Of a stretch of DNA of 64,000 bases, positions 26,390 through 36,117 are shown one piece after another. Position numbers and translations under genes: made by a program. The DNA is taken from the NCBI GenBank assembly GCA_002104935.1, contig MCGT01000002.1, forward strand, positions 992,001 through 1,056,000, given 5' to 3'. Within the stretch, counting starts at the first letter, position 1. Every line of letters begins with the position of its first letter. Source of the DNA: Hesseltinella vesiculosa (Eukaryota > Mucoromycota > Mucoromycetes > Mucorales > Cunninghamellaceae). The notes beneath the pieces are model-generated. The model was not told the origin of the DNA. It searched no databases and saw only the letters and a program-made list of their open reading frames with translations.

Positions 26390-28091
26390 ATGGCCCCTCC
26401 TCACGCAACTGACTTTGCTGCCCCTTTGGCTGCTGAACCTTCTCTCTTCAAGGTGCATTCTCCCAACGTGGAATACACCGACTCCCACATCACCTCCAAG
26501 TACACCTACTCTAACACCCGTGTTGTCAAGCAAGCCGATGGCTCCATGCTCGTCCAACCCACTGAACAAGCCTTTGAATTCAAGACTGAACGCACTGTCC
26601 CTCGCGTTGGGTAAGTCCTAGGAGAAAGGAAAGAGTGTAAGAGACTTATACCGTCGATTAGTCTCATGATGGTGGGCCTTGGTGGCAACAACGGCACAAC
26701 TTTGACCGCTTCGATCTATGCCAACAAGAACAAAATCACCTGGAACACCAAGCGCGGCGTTCAAGAACCCAACTACTGGGGCTCTGTCACCCAAGCTTCC
26801 ACTGTGCGCCTCGGTGGTGATGACCAAGGCAACGACGTCTATGTTCCTCTCAACGAGATGTTGCCCATGGTCCATCCCAACGATCTTGTGATTGGTGGCT
26901 GGGATATTTCTAGCTTGAACTTGGGCGACGCCATGGCGCGCTCGCAAGTCTTGGAATATGACCTCCAACGCCAAGTCCGTGATGAAATGGCCAAGATCAC
27001 TCCCCTGCCTTCCATCTACTACCCTGACTTCATCGCTGCCAACCAAGCCGACCGCGCCGACAACTTGATCCCCGGTAACGACAAGCGTGCCCACTGTGAC
27101 CAAATCCGCAAGGACATTCGTGAATTCAAGGCTGCCAACGGCCTGGACAAGGTCATTGTCGTCTGGACCGCCAACACCGAGCGTTATGCTGAATTGATCG
27201 ACGGTGTCAATGACACGGCCGAAAACTTCTTGGCTGCCGTGGCCTCGTCCCATGACGAAGTTGCTCCCTCCTCCATCTTTGCCTTGGCCTGTATCGAAGA
27301 AGGTGTGCCATTCGTCAACGGCTCGCCCCAAAACACCTTTGTTCCCGGTTTGATCGACTTGGCCGAACGCGAACGTGCTTTTATTGGCGGTGACGATTTC
27401 AAGTCTGGCCAAACCAAGTTCAAGAGTGCCATTGTTGATTTCCTGGTCAACGCCGGTATCAAGCCTGTTGCCATCACCTCCTACAACCACTTGGGTAACA
27501 ACGACGGCAAGAACTTGTCCTCCCACAAGCAATTCCGTTCCAAGGAAATCTCAAAGTCCACCGTGGTTGATGACATGGTTGCTGCTAACCACTTGTTGTA
27601 CAAGCCTGATGAACACCCTGATCACACTGTCGTCATCAAGTATGTGCCCTCCGTTGGTGATTCCAAGCGTGCTTTGGATGAATATGAATGTGACATCTTC
27701 ATGGGTGGCCGTCAATCCATCTCCCTCTACAACGTTTGTGAAGACTCCTTCTTGGCCTCGCCCTTGATCATCGACTTGGTTGTTCTGGCTGAATTGATGA
27801 CCCGTATCGAATACAAGACCGGTGACATGACCAAATTCTCCAAGTTCCAAAGTGTCCTGTCCATCTTGAGCTGTAAGATTTGATTGCCTCCTTTTTTTCA
27901 ATCTCCACAATGACTGATCGTCCTCGCTTATTTTGAACTTTTTAGACATGCTCAAGGCTCCCATGGTTACTCGTGGTACTCCTGTGGTCAATGCTCTCAG
28001 CCGTCAACGCTCTGCCATTGAAAACCTCTTCCGTGCCTGTGTTGGTTTAGCTCCCAACAATGAAATGGGCTTGGAACACAAGATCTGGTAA
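26390..28091 (+). CDS. INO1: Inositol-3-phosphate synthase
   Basis: Converts glucose 6-phosphate to 1L-myo-inositol 3-phosphate using NAD, the first step of inositol synthesis. Three exons (26390-26610, 26662-27872, 27946-28091) give 525 aa, close to yeast Ino1 (533). The NAD-binding glycine-rich loop [18 protein letters not shown] opens exon 2. Catalytic and substrate regions are clear: [45 protein letters not shown], the [14 protein letters not shown] signature, KSTVVDD, and the C-terminal [20 protein letters not shown] and [20 protein letters not shown]. The exons use a narrow set of C-ending codons (AAC, ATC, AAG), as in highly expressed genes. Confidence 0.97.
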
Positions 28092-28483
28092 ACCAAATCT
28101 TGGCTGACCTCTTTGGTCTTTTTTTTTTTTTTTTGTCTGAAACAATAAAGAAATTCACAAAGCGTGTTTTTTTTTGTTCAATGTATTGACCATGGTTGAT
28201 GGCCATTGGCGTTGGGTTGGGTTTAGTTTATAAAATGTGTGGCACATCCAACAATCAGGGAGTGGCCAAAAGGCACATGTCAAAATGCTCTTTTTGGCAT
28301 TGCCACTCCGTTTTTTTTTTTTTTTTTCTCAATCTTTTACTTTCCCCCTGACTTCCTTTTCTCTGTTTCATTCTTCCCTCTCTTATTGCTCATTGCTTCC
28401 TTATTGTTTCCATACAATCCGTCCTTTTTTCCACTTGTTTTCCTCACGCATTATTTTTACGTGGCTATTCTTGAAAAGGGACA
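28092..28483. other. Intergenic region between INO1 and the START-domain gene
   Basis: 392 nt. T16 at about 28119-28134 and T17 at about 28311-28327 followed by pyrimidine-rich sequence up to the ATG at 28484. No gene seen. Confidence 0.5.
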
Positions 28484-31400
28484 ATGCGACTTCCACGACG
28501 AGGAGGGGTCAATACTGACATGGACTGGGAGGAAGGGTATCCGCCTATCCAATATGGAGCCTCTCATCAACAACGATTCCGAACTATATTTAGCGACGAC
28601 GAAGAAGACGGCCTACCTCAGCGCTGGAAAACACCATCGGCTATCTCCCTGACACATTCCACCACCGCTACCTACGTCGATCCGTTGCTCAGCTCTACCA
28701 CTTACCACATTCACCAAGCCGAAAATGCTCTGTCCACGCTGAAGCACATTGTCATGGAAGACGGCTGGAAAAAGGCCCTGAAGCACAAAAGTGGGGTCGT
28801 CGTCCACATGAAAAATGGCCTACACAAAGGGGACAAGACTCCTATTTTCAAAGGAGAAGCCGTCGTTCACGGTTTCTCGCCTCAGTCTGTATTCTATGTC
28901 ATTGGTATGCGCAAGCTCTGGGACGAGCAGTAAGTAACCTCACCCGCCAAAAGCTGTCCCCCTCACCTCTATCTTTTAGATACGAAGACGGCAATCTCGT
29001 GGAAAATTTAAACGAAACTACTTCCTTGACCTATGAAGTCACCAAACCTACCGCCACGTCAAAGTAAGCCAAGTATTTATTTTATGGCATCTCATATGAC
29101 CTCTCTTTTTCAGATCGCGAGATTTTGCCCTGGTGGAAAGAATTGAATGCACACAAAACGGCTCCATTATATTTGCTGCGACGAGTGTTGACACGCCACG
29201 CTTGCCAAGGATCCAGGGAAGAACGCGCGCACATATCAAGGTAGGGTGAGAGCCAAGAGCTTCATATGTCCAGATTTCACATTTTTTTTTAAAAATGCAC
29301 AGCTGCAAGGCTGGATATTAGAGCCCATTCGTAGCAACGGTACACCGGCAACCAAGGTGACGTATGTGATCCAAGAAACCATGAAAGGCTGGGTGCCTGG
29401 GTTTGCAAAGAAATCGCTGGCCCGCCGGCCCCTCGTCATTGCCTTGATCAACGACTACCTTCAAAAGAAATCCGAACGTGTCCGTGCTCAATCCAAATCG
29501 TCCTTGGTCGTTCCTCTCTCTCAAGGCCGAAGTCGCCAACCCTCGCTGCTGAACCCCTTTACTCCATCGCTTACGGATGTATCCAAACAAAGTGGCAGGT
29601 AGGTCTCCCGTAAAATAGGAGATCCCGACCGACCACTCAGTTGCCCCTTTCTTTATTTTTCTTTCGACTCTGGTCCCTTTCTAGCCACTCCCCCACGCCT
29701 TCACAGCGATCTGTGATTCTTGGATCCACCGTTTCTAACACGTCGATCAGCAAAAAGCGCATCACCTTTGCCTCTCAGGACACTACCTTCCCCACCAGTG
29801 ATTCCATGGCCGAGAGCCTGATGGACCCCACCATCGAACAGCTGCAAAAAATACCCACCAACCCTTCATCCGGCTCGCCTCGCCTCTATTCGCACCTGCC
29901 CTCCACCTCAACGTCCCCGCCAAACTATGGTCCCCCATCCAATCGATCCAGCCAGGCCACCGCCCTATCCCCTGCTGCTGCTGCCCATCCGGTCATTGCC
30001 CCATCTCCATCCACTCAGCGGCTCTATTCGAACCATCGTCATCCAAGCAAAAAAGCCCAGTGTCTTGCTCTCTTAAAACAGCTGTTGCCCCTGGACCAAT
30101 GGCAACTACATGCAGACGATGGTCAGCTACGCACCTTTTTGCACCCCAACAAATTCATCCGAGTGGAAGGTGTCATCGAAGGCGCCTGGACCCCCGAACA
30201 GGTCTGTTCTACTGTGCAATGCTCTGGTGCAAGAAAGATTTGTAAGCCAACTTACCTTTCAAACCCCATCCTTTGTCTCATCTTCTCTTTGATTAGGGGA
30301 CGATGGCTTCCAACAGGGAGACATTTTAGAACGCTTCAGCCAAAAGGACTACTTGGTCCGATGGTCATTGATGCAAGGCGATTCGTTTACTCTGATTAGC
30401 ACCATCGAAACCGATGCTGTGGACGGAGCCATCATCTCGGCCAGCACCAGTGTCGAAGATCCTCATGTCCCGCCCGGCAATGCCCAGCTACAACTGGCTG
30501 GCTGGCTGTTTGTCCCTATCAAGGGTCGCCGTGCCACCAAAGTCTCCTTGATCATCGACAAGCATGCAATGCAACCTGCGCAAGCACTCAAGGGTCTCTT
30601 CCATTATCTCTCGCATCACGGCTGCCCTCCCTACATCCGCCGCGTCGCTGGCAAGGTCACGCATGAGCAATTCGATGGCCAAACACACAACTACGCTATG
30701 GAATACATCGCCAAGCACGAGCCCTCGGCCTCGTACCGCGCACGCAAACCCCAGCCTGAAAAAAACTGGTGCACAGACGTCCGCGTAGACCTACACTCCT
30801 ATCGATTGGGCTATGATTTGGTTGTCTCACCCCAGGCCGGCACTCGTGTCGAGGTGGCTGAATCGTATATCAAGGTCTACACTTCGTCTCCTGACATGGA
30901 AGGCAAAAAGGTCCTGATCAACGTGACTTCCTCGAGCCTCGGAAAAATCACTTGCAATGGAGCCGTTATGCTGCATACCAAGGGTAAGAAGAAAAAAGAG
31001 GATTGGCAGGACAGGGGAGCACGCCTTCAAGGAGAGAAATTCATCCCCCCGCCCTCTTTTTACAGCAGAATCGTCTCCCCCAACACCTCCTGAAGTCATT
31101 GACCTTGACTCAAGTTCCAATGGTTCGACACCTTCGTCGCCTTTGCCTAGCAGCCAATCACTCGCATCGACCACAGCCATCCAACCGTCGACGAAGGACC
31201 AACAGCCTCCATCGTTGCCTCCTTCACCGCTCACACCCAAACTTACCACACCCACCTCATCAACAGCTCCTGTCCACCCACAGGTATCCCAACCACCTAA
31301 GCGTCGACAGTCGCAGCAACTCCAGACAGCTGAGCTGCCTCAGGAAACCTCGCAAGAACAGCCAAAGGAAAAGCCTCGGCATCGCGACTCGTCTTTGTCA

Positions 31401-31647
31401 ACGTCTGACGATCTTCTGCAGAACATCGATGTTCCCAATGGCTACGTATTGGTTCCTCAGAATCAGGTAAGCAACCTCAATTTTTTTTTTTTCGTCAATG
31501 AACATATGTTCACTTCTCTCTCCATAGTCAAACAATATTGTTATCATTTCCGATGACTTGACGTTCAACGGACAGCAGTTGGCCGTCATGTTTGTAGCCA
31601 TGGTGATCTGCTATTATATGGGCAAAGTGGCCTGTAATTGTGGCTAA
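28484..31647 (+). CDS. Tandem START-domain protein with C-terminal membrane anchor
   Basis: Eight exons (28484-28929, 28980-29063, 29114-29240, 29303-29598, 29685-30241, 30297-30983, 31066-31466, 31528-31647) give 905 aa. START domain 1 is at about 79-275: GWKKALKHKSGVVVHMK, FKGEAVVHGFSPQSVFYVI, SRDFALVERIECTQNGSIIF, and the helix GWVPGFAKKSLARRPLVIA. A Ser/Pro linker follows. START-like domain 2 is at about 440-655: FIRVEGVIEGAWTPEQVCST, WDDGFQQGDILERFSQKDYL, LQLAGWLFVPIKG, and the helix RRVAGKVTHEQFDG. Then a beta-rich module (VEVAESYIKVYT; KVLINVTSSSLGKITCNGA), a Pro/Ser/Gln-rich linker, and a final hydrophobic helix (QQLAVMFVAMVICYYMGKVA) ten residues from the end, i.e. a tail anchor. START domains carry lipids, so transfer at a membrane contact is plausible. 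I know no characterised protein with this layout. Confidence 0.85.
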
Positions 31648-31911
31648 CCCCTCTTTTCTTCCTCTTACTTTTTTCTTCTATTCTGTACTCCCTCTCCCAT
31701 GTAACTTCATAACGTAATAATAATTTTTTTATCATCTCAAATGATCTTTCTACGACGCGCGACGCAAAGGTCTTTCCAAATCGGGCATTCCTGTTTTCTA
31801 ACCATGGCAGCCATCGTAGTGTAGCACATTACCATTGCATCAACGACTCTTTCAAAAAAAAACATTACACGTTTATTACAGTCATTCTGTAAAGAGACCA
31901 CGCGTGGAAGT

Positions 31912-32620
31912 CTAAAGCTGGGTCTTTTTCCATTGGCTGAGGACAAGCTCGCTGTCGGCCACAGAAAGGTGCTGCTCCAACGTTTGCTGGATGGAAGACC
32001 AGAAAACATCAGAGGTGAGCGTTTGACGGGCTTCATGCGATAGGGTAGCCGGGGCAGGTTGTGAAGTAGGCGTGGCGGCGGGTGCAGCGTCGTCTGTAGT
32101 CGAGGCTGGTGCAGCCTTGATCATGAGGTGCAGGGTGGTATCTTTGGTCATTTGGTAGTCGGCGAGGGTCTTGTCGTCGGTCAGAACCTTGCCTTTCAGA
32201 AGCAGACGTTGCTGCTTGACAGGCACCATTTGTTGTTGGTAGATACGTTGCTTCAATTCGAGGATGGTGGTATCAGCAGCCAAGCGGGTGATTTTGAATT
32301 GCGAAGCAGGTTTCAAGATCTTGACCGAGATTTCCAATGCATCGTCCGAGCCACTACGCTTTTTGGGGGTTGTGCTTTCTTCCTCGATGTGCTTTACTTG
32401 AGGCAGTTTCTAAGCATCCATAAAGATGATATGATATAATGATGAGCCAAGGATGAAACTCACCCACTAGTTACTTTTTTCTTTTGGATGGGCGTACCTT
32501 GACAAGCAGAGGATCAGGCAACGTTCGTGATAAATAGTCCTTGTCAAATCGTACAGAACGGGTGGACAGTTCCTTCAGGTATTGATCAATATACTCTTGT
32601 TCGTTGGTTATGGTGGCCAT
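31912..32620 (-). CDS. GET5: GET5/MDY2/UBL4A, ubiquitin-like subunit of the tail-anchored targeting complex
   Basis: Bridges Sgt2 and Get4 in delivery of tail-anchored proteins to the ER. Two exons (32620-32498, 32409-31912) give 206 aa. The N-terminal 50 residues (EQEYIDQYLKELSTRSVRF; LSRTLPDPLLVKKLP) correspond to the Get4-binding arm of yeast Mdy2. A ubiquitin-like domain at about 65-140 shows ISVKILKPASQFKITRLAAD, VPVKQQRLLLKGKVLTDDKT and TTLHLMIKA. The C-terminal dimerisation helix (DVFWSSIQQTLEQHLSVADS) matches the UBL4A/Get5 end. Yeast Mdy2 is 212 aa. The gene shares a 190-nt divergent promoter with SEC66. Confidence 0.88.
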
Positions 32621-32810
32621 GGTGAAAAAGGAACGAGCGAGCGAAATAGAAAGAGAAAAACAAAAAAAACGTGATTCAAAAAAAAAAGCACCGCTCAAAA
32701 AAAGTCAAGTCGCAGAAGCAGCCAATCAAACACTGAAGCGCAATTGCGAACAAAACCGTCTGCCAGGATTTTCTTTTCTTCATTCATTCTCTTTTTCTTC
32801 ATCGTCCATC
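32621..32810. promoter_or_regulatory. Divergent promoter shared by GET5 and SEC66
   Basis: Only 190 nt separate the two opposed ATGs. The stretch contains CCAATCAAA at about 32723 and an A-tract at 32679-32688, with a TTTTCTT-rich leader before the SEC66 ATG. Both genes serve post-translational targeting to the ER, so co-regulation is plausible but inferred. Confidence 0.55.
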
Positions 32811-33567
32811 ATGAATTCCTTGTTGTTGCCTACCCTTTATTTAGGAGGATGTGTCACGGCCATGACCATCTTTTCTCATTTCTACAGAAAGGTCAATGGT
32901 AAGAAAAAAAAAGAAAAGAATAGAGCAGCACTCGCTAGACGTTGGAAAGAAGCTGCGAATGATCCAGAAAAAAAAAAAAGCATCATCATAACCTTGTCTA
33001 CTTCATTACGTGGTAGGTGCAAAGGAAATCGAGGCCTGGTTCCCTGAAAACATCGCCAAAGAACAATATATTGCGCTGTTGAATTGCGAAACGCCAGTAC
33101 CCGAGCATCATTTACGAGCTGCCTTGTTGCGACGAGCCATGGAAGCCGTGCGGCGTCTTGTCCAGGTGCAGCAAGAAAAGCCTGCCTTGCAGCAACTGAT
33201 GCGCATGGGCAGTGTTGGCGATGAACTATGGACTGAATTCACCGTGGTGGAACAAGATATCATGAACGAATTGCAAGCCGTGGCAGCCGAAGCCAACACT
33301 TACAAGGAAGGCTGGGGTCAAACCATCTTCTCGACAGCTGCTCAAATGCTGGAACATGAAAAGCAAAAGGATCTTCAAAAGGAAATGGAACAGCTCCGAG
33401 TCACTGAAGAAAAGAAGCGGGTGGCTCAAGAAAAACGTGACCAACAAGAATCCGAACAACAGCAACAACGTGATGCCGAGCGACGACAAAAGGAATCCGA
33501 AAAGGCACAAAAGGAACTGTTAGAAATGGACCAGAAAGAAAAGAAGCAAAAGAACAAGAAGAAATAA
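32811..33567 (+). CDS. SEC66: SEC66 (SEC71), Sec62/Sec63 translocon subunit
   Basis: Non-essential subunit of the ER post-translational translocation complex. Two exons (32811-32898, 33017-33567) give 212 aa. One N-terminal transmembrane segment (LLLPTLYLGGCVTAMTIFSH) is followed by the conserved cytosolic domain: AKEIEAWFPENIAKEQYIAL, VPEHHLRAALLRRAMEAVRR, and GDELWTEFTVVEQDIMNEL, with YKEGWGQTIFSTAAQML. The Trp-Phe and ALLxRA blocks are family hallmarks. The C-terminal 60 residues form a long charged, Glu/Lys/Gln-rich helix ending KEKKQKNKKK. Confidence 0.9.
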
Positions 33568-34772
33568 AACCGAAGCAACGTGTCCAAGTCGCTATTTTTT
33601 TTTCCCCAGGACGGTGCTTTGATCGATGGGTTTGTTTGAACGGACGGCAAATGGGAAGCAGGCACAAGTGGTAGCATTCAATATATTCGGGAAACGGCAC
33701 GGGTCAAAGATAAGAAAAAAAAAAAAAAAAGGGGGGGGGAGGGATGTGATTGAAACAGGTCATTGGGCGCTGGGTTGCCGAGGAATAGGAGTCCATGAGC
33801 AGAAAAAAATTGAAAAAAACCTGATCTCACTCCTTGAAGCATCGCGCGATCCCCTTTCTTTATTGACGCAAGGATCCTCTGTGGCTCCTATTTCGATCTT
33901 ACTAACTACAGTATCCATCGATTGCGATCCATTGCCGAGACAGACATAGTTTCTATTCAATAAGAAGTGAAGCGAAAGGATAAAGAGCCTCGCCACCTGC
34001 CACCTCCCCTCTCGCCCAAAGTTGGCCAATATATATTTATATTTATTATTATATGAAAATGGAGTCCAGTCTCGGGGTTGCCATGCTGGCTTTTGTCACG
34101 ATAATATCAAGACGCCATTGATGAGTATAGTATCTGGGGTGGGTTAAGGGGTGGGGATGAAGCTTAAAAGTGATGGGTGGGGAGCTTCAGTTGGTCATGC
34201 AGCTCCACTTTGGTTCAATTTACCAAGGCATTGGGTCTGAAGCAGTAAGCGATCAATGAAAAAAGTCGGCCAAAAAGCATTGTGTCTATTTAGATTCGAC
34301 AGATCGGTCGATGTTTTACGACGAGTCTATGATGAAACGCCAAGGGCTGCGTCATTGACAACTGTTGTCCATTTTTTTTAGTCACCATGCAATTCGTATA
34401 AAAAGTTAGCCACACGTTTGCCCATGGACATCTTTGAGGCATGGACTGACAATAAAAAAAAAAACGGCCCTGACTCCTTTTTTGCCTGTTTTGATCAAAA
34501 AGCTTGGTCAGGAGGCGAAAAAATGGCAACAAGCGCAAAGCAATGGCTTTGAAAGGAGAGCATTGAAATAGAACAAAGCAAGGTTTTTTTTTTGTTGCAC
34601 ACCTCCTTTTTCTTTGCTTCTAATTTTTCTGGGGGAAAATCGATCGACATGGACCTACTTGAATAAAGCTGTATTTTTTTGATTCAACTCTTGAACTTCT
34701 TCCTTTTTTTTCTTTTCTCTCTTCTTTTTCTTTACCTCCATTTTTATTTAAATAATTTATTTTTGTTAAAAG
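33568..34772. other. Intergenic region
   Basis: 1.2 kb between SEC66 and the 7-TM gene, both on plus. A13 followed by G9 at about 33717-33739, AT-rich TATATATTTATATTTATTATT at about 34029-34052. A plus frame at 33626-33946 and a minus frame at 33760-34029 overlap one another; neither shows a family pattern, and both read through homopolymers. Confidence 0.4.
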
Positions 34773-36011
34773 ATGAATGCCATGGTCACTCTTGCCGACT
34801 TTAAAGGGCCTGATGCCTTGGAAATCACGTCAGAACTGATTTCGATGAGCTGTATTACGGTGCTGGCTGCTGCTCTGGGGGCAAAGACGTTGAATGAAAA
34901 AATCAAAACCCTGAACTATGGTCGCGTGTTGGTCATTATGCTGTATACTTTCTCTTGGTCCTTTGCTGCCACCTCGGCGGTCATTGTGTCCACAAACAAT
35001 AGTAAGCCCCTCCCCCCTCCTTTTTTTTTCTACGAGCGATCGCTCATTCAATTTTCTCTTCCCGCTCGTTTTCCTCATAGACAATATCCTTTCCTGTACA
35101 CTGGGGATGCTTGGCTGTGATTTCTTTTATGCTGGAAGTAAGATTGCTATTTACGCCTGGCTTATTGAACGTGTGCACTTGGTGACGGCTGTCAAAACCA
35201 CTCGATTCAAAACCTGCGAATACAAATTTCATATGTGTCTGCTGCTGCCTTACGTTGTCATTTTTGTGCTGATGGTAAACTAAACACTCCGATCTCCTGG
35301 CTCTCCTGACCCTCGTATTTTTTTGTTCCTTTATAGCTGACCTTCAGAAACATTTACATCGAAGCCGATGGCACCTGTACAATTGGTCTGCTGCCTATTG
35401 CCAGTATCCCACTTTTGGTATATGATTTTGTAAGTGCTCATGCAAAGAAGAAAAGCAATGTTAGCAGAGGCTAAATCTCCCTGTTTTTTTTTCTTTTTTT
35501 GGCAGATTTTTAATTTGTACTTGACCTGGCTGTTCATGCGTCCATTGATGAATGTGGGCCGTAATTCACGCACAGATTGGAAACGTTCCAAACTTTACCG
35601 ATTGGCCCGCCGCACCCTGGTGGCGTCCATTGTGTGCCTCGCAATCTCTTTTCTTAATGTGCTGATGGTGGTGTTGAGCGCTGGCCATATGCGCGGCCTT
35701 GTGTGCTTGACTGCCTGTACCCTGGATGTGACGGTAACAGCCTCTTTTTAATAGCACTCCCAAGATGACAAGGCTCATGCAATGTTTTTTAATTTCTCCT
35801 CCAGATCAATGTCATCACTGTGCACTGGGTCACCACCTCCAACTCTTCCAATGGCAGAACCGCCAACGGCGGCACCACACAAAAGAACATGCACACAGCT
35901 GACCACATGACGGCTGAAATGACCTTTGATGGCACTGACACTGCTCACGACAAGCCCATGAAGTTCGATGGCCCCAAGACACAAGGTCTAGGGGATGATA
36001 TCTCGTTGTAG
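34773..36011 (+). CDS. Seven-transmembrane protein, GPCR-like, unknown
   Basis: Five exons (34773-35001, 35081-35274, 35337-35429, 35506-35733, 35805-36011) give 316 aa. Seven hydrophobic helices are visible: SMSCITVLAAALGA; VLVIMLYTFSWSFAATSAVI; LGMLGCDFFYAGSKIAIYAW ending in LIERVHLV; FHMCLLLPYVVIFVLML; LLPIASIPLLVYDFIFNLYL; TLVASIVCLAISFLNVLMVV; and CLTACTLDVTINVITVHWV. A short extracytoplasmic N-terminus, the charged ERVHLV end of helix 3, the basic helix 5-6 loop (NSRTDWKRSKLYRLARR) and a polar 55-residue tail resemble G-protein-coupled receptors. No known fungal receptor class (Ste2/Ste3, Gpr1, PQ-loop, opsin) is recognisable; the retinal lysine is absent. Function unknown. Confidence 0.75.
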
Positions 36012-36117
36012 CTTTCTATTTATTGTAATTGCTTTTTTATTTTTCGCCCGAGTAAATAAAAAAGGCGCCAAAGTCTAATCGATCTATTCGTACTGTATCT
36101 CCTCCTTTAAAAAGCGC

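Noticed and set aside
26618..27532. 304-codon open frame antisense to INO1
   Set aside because: It mirrors the strongly biased codons of INO1 on the other strand and has no domain pattern of its own.
33626..33949. 107-codon plus frame after SEC66
   Set aside because: Runs through an A13-G9 homopolymer and overlaps an opposite frame; low complexity in its middle.
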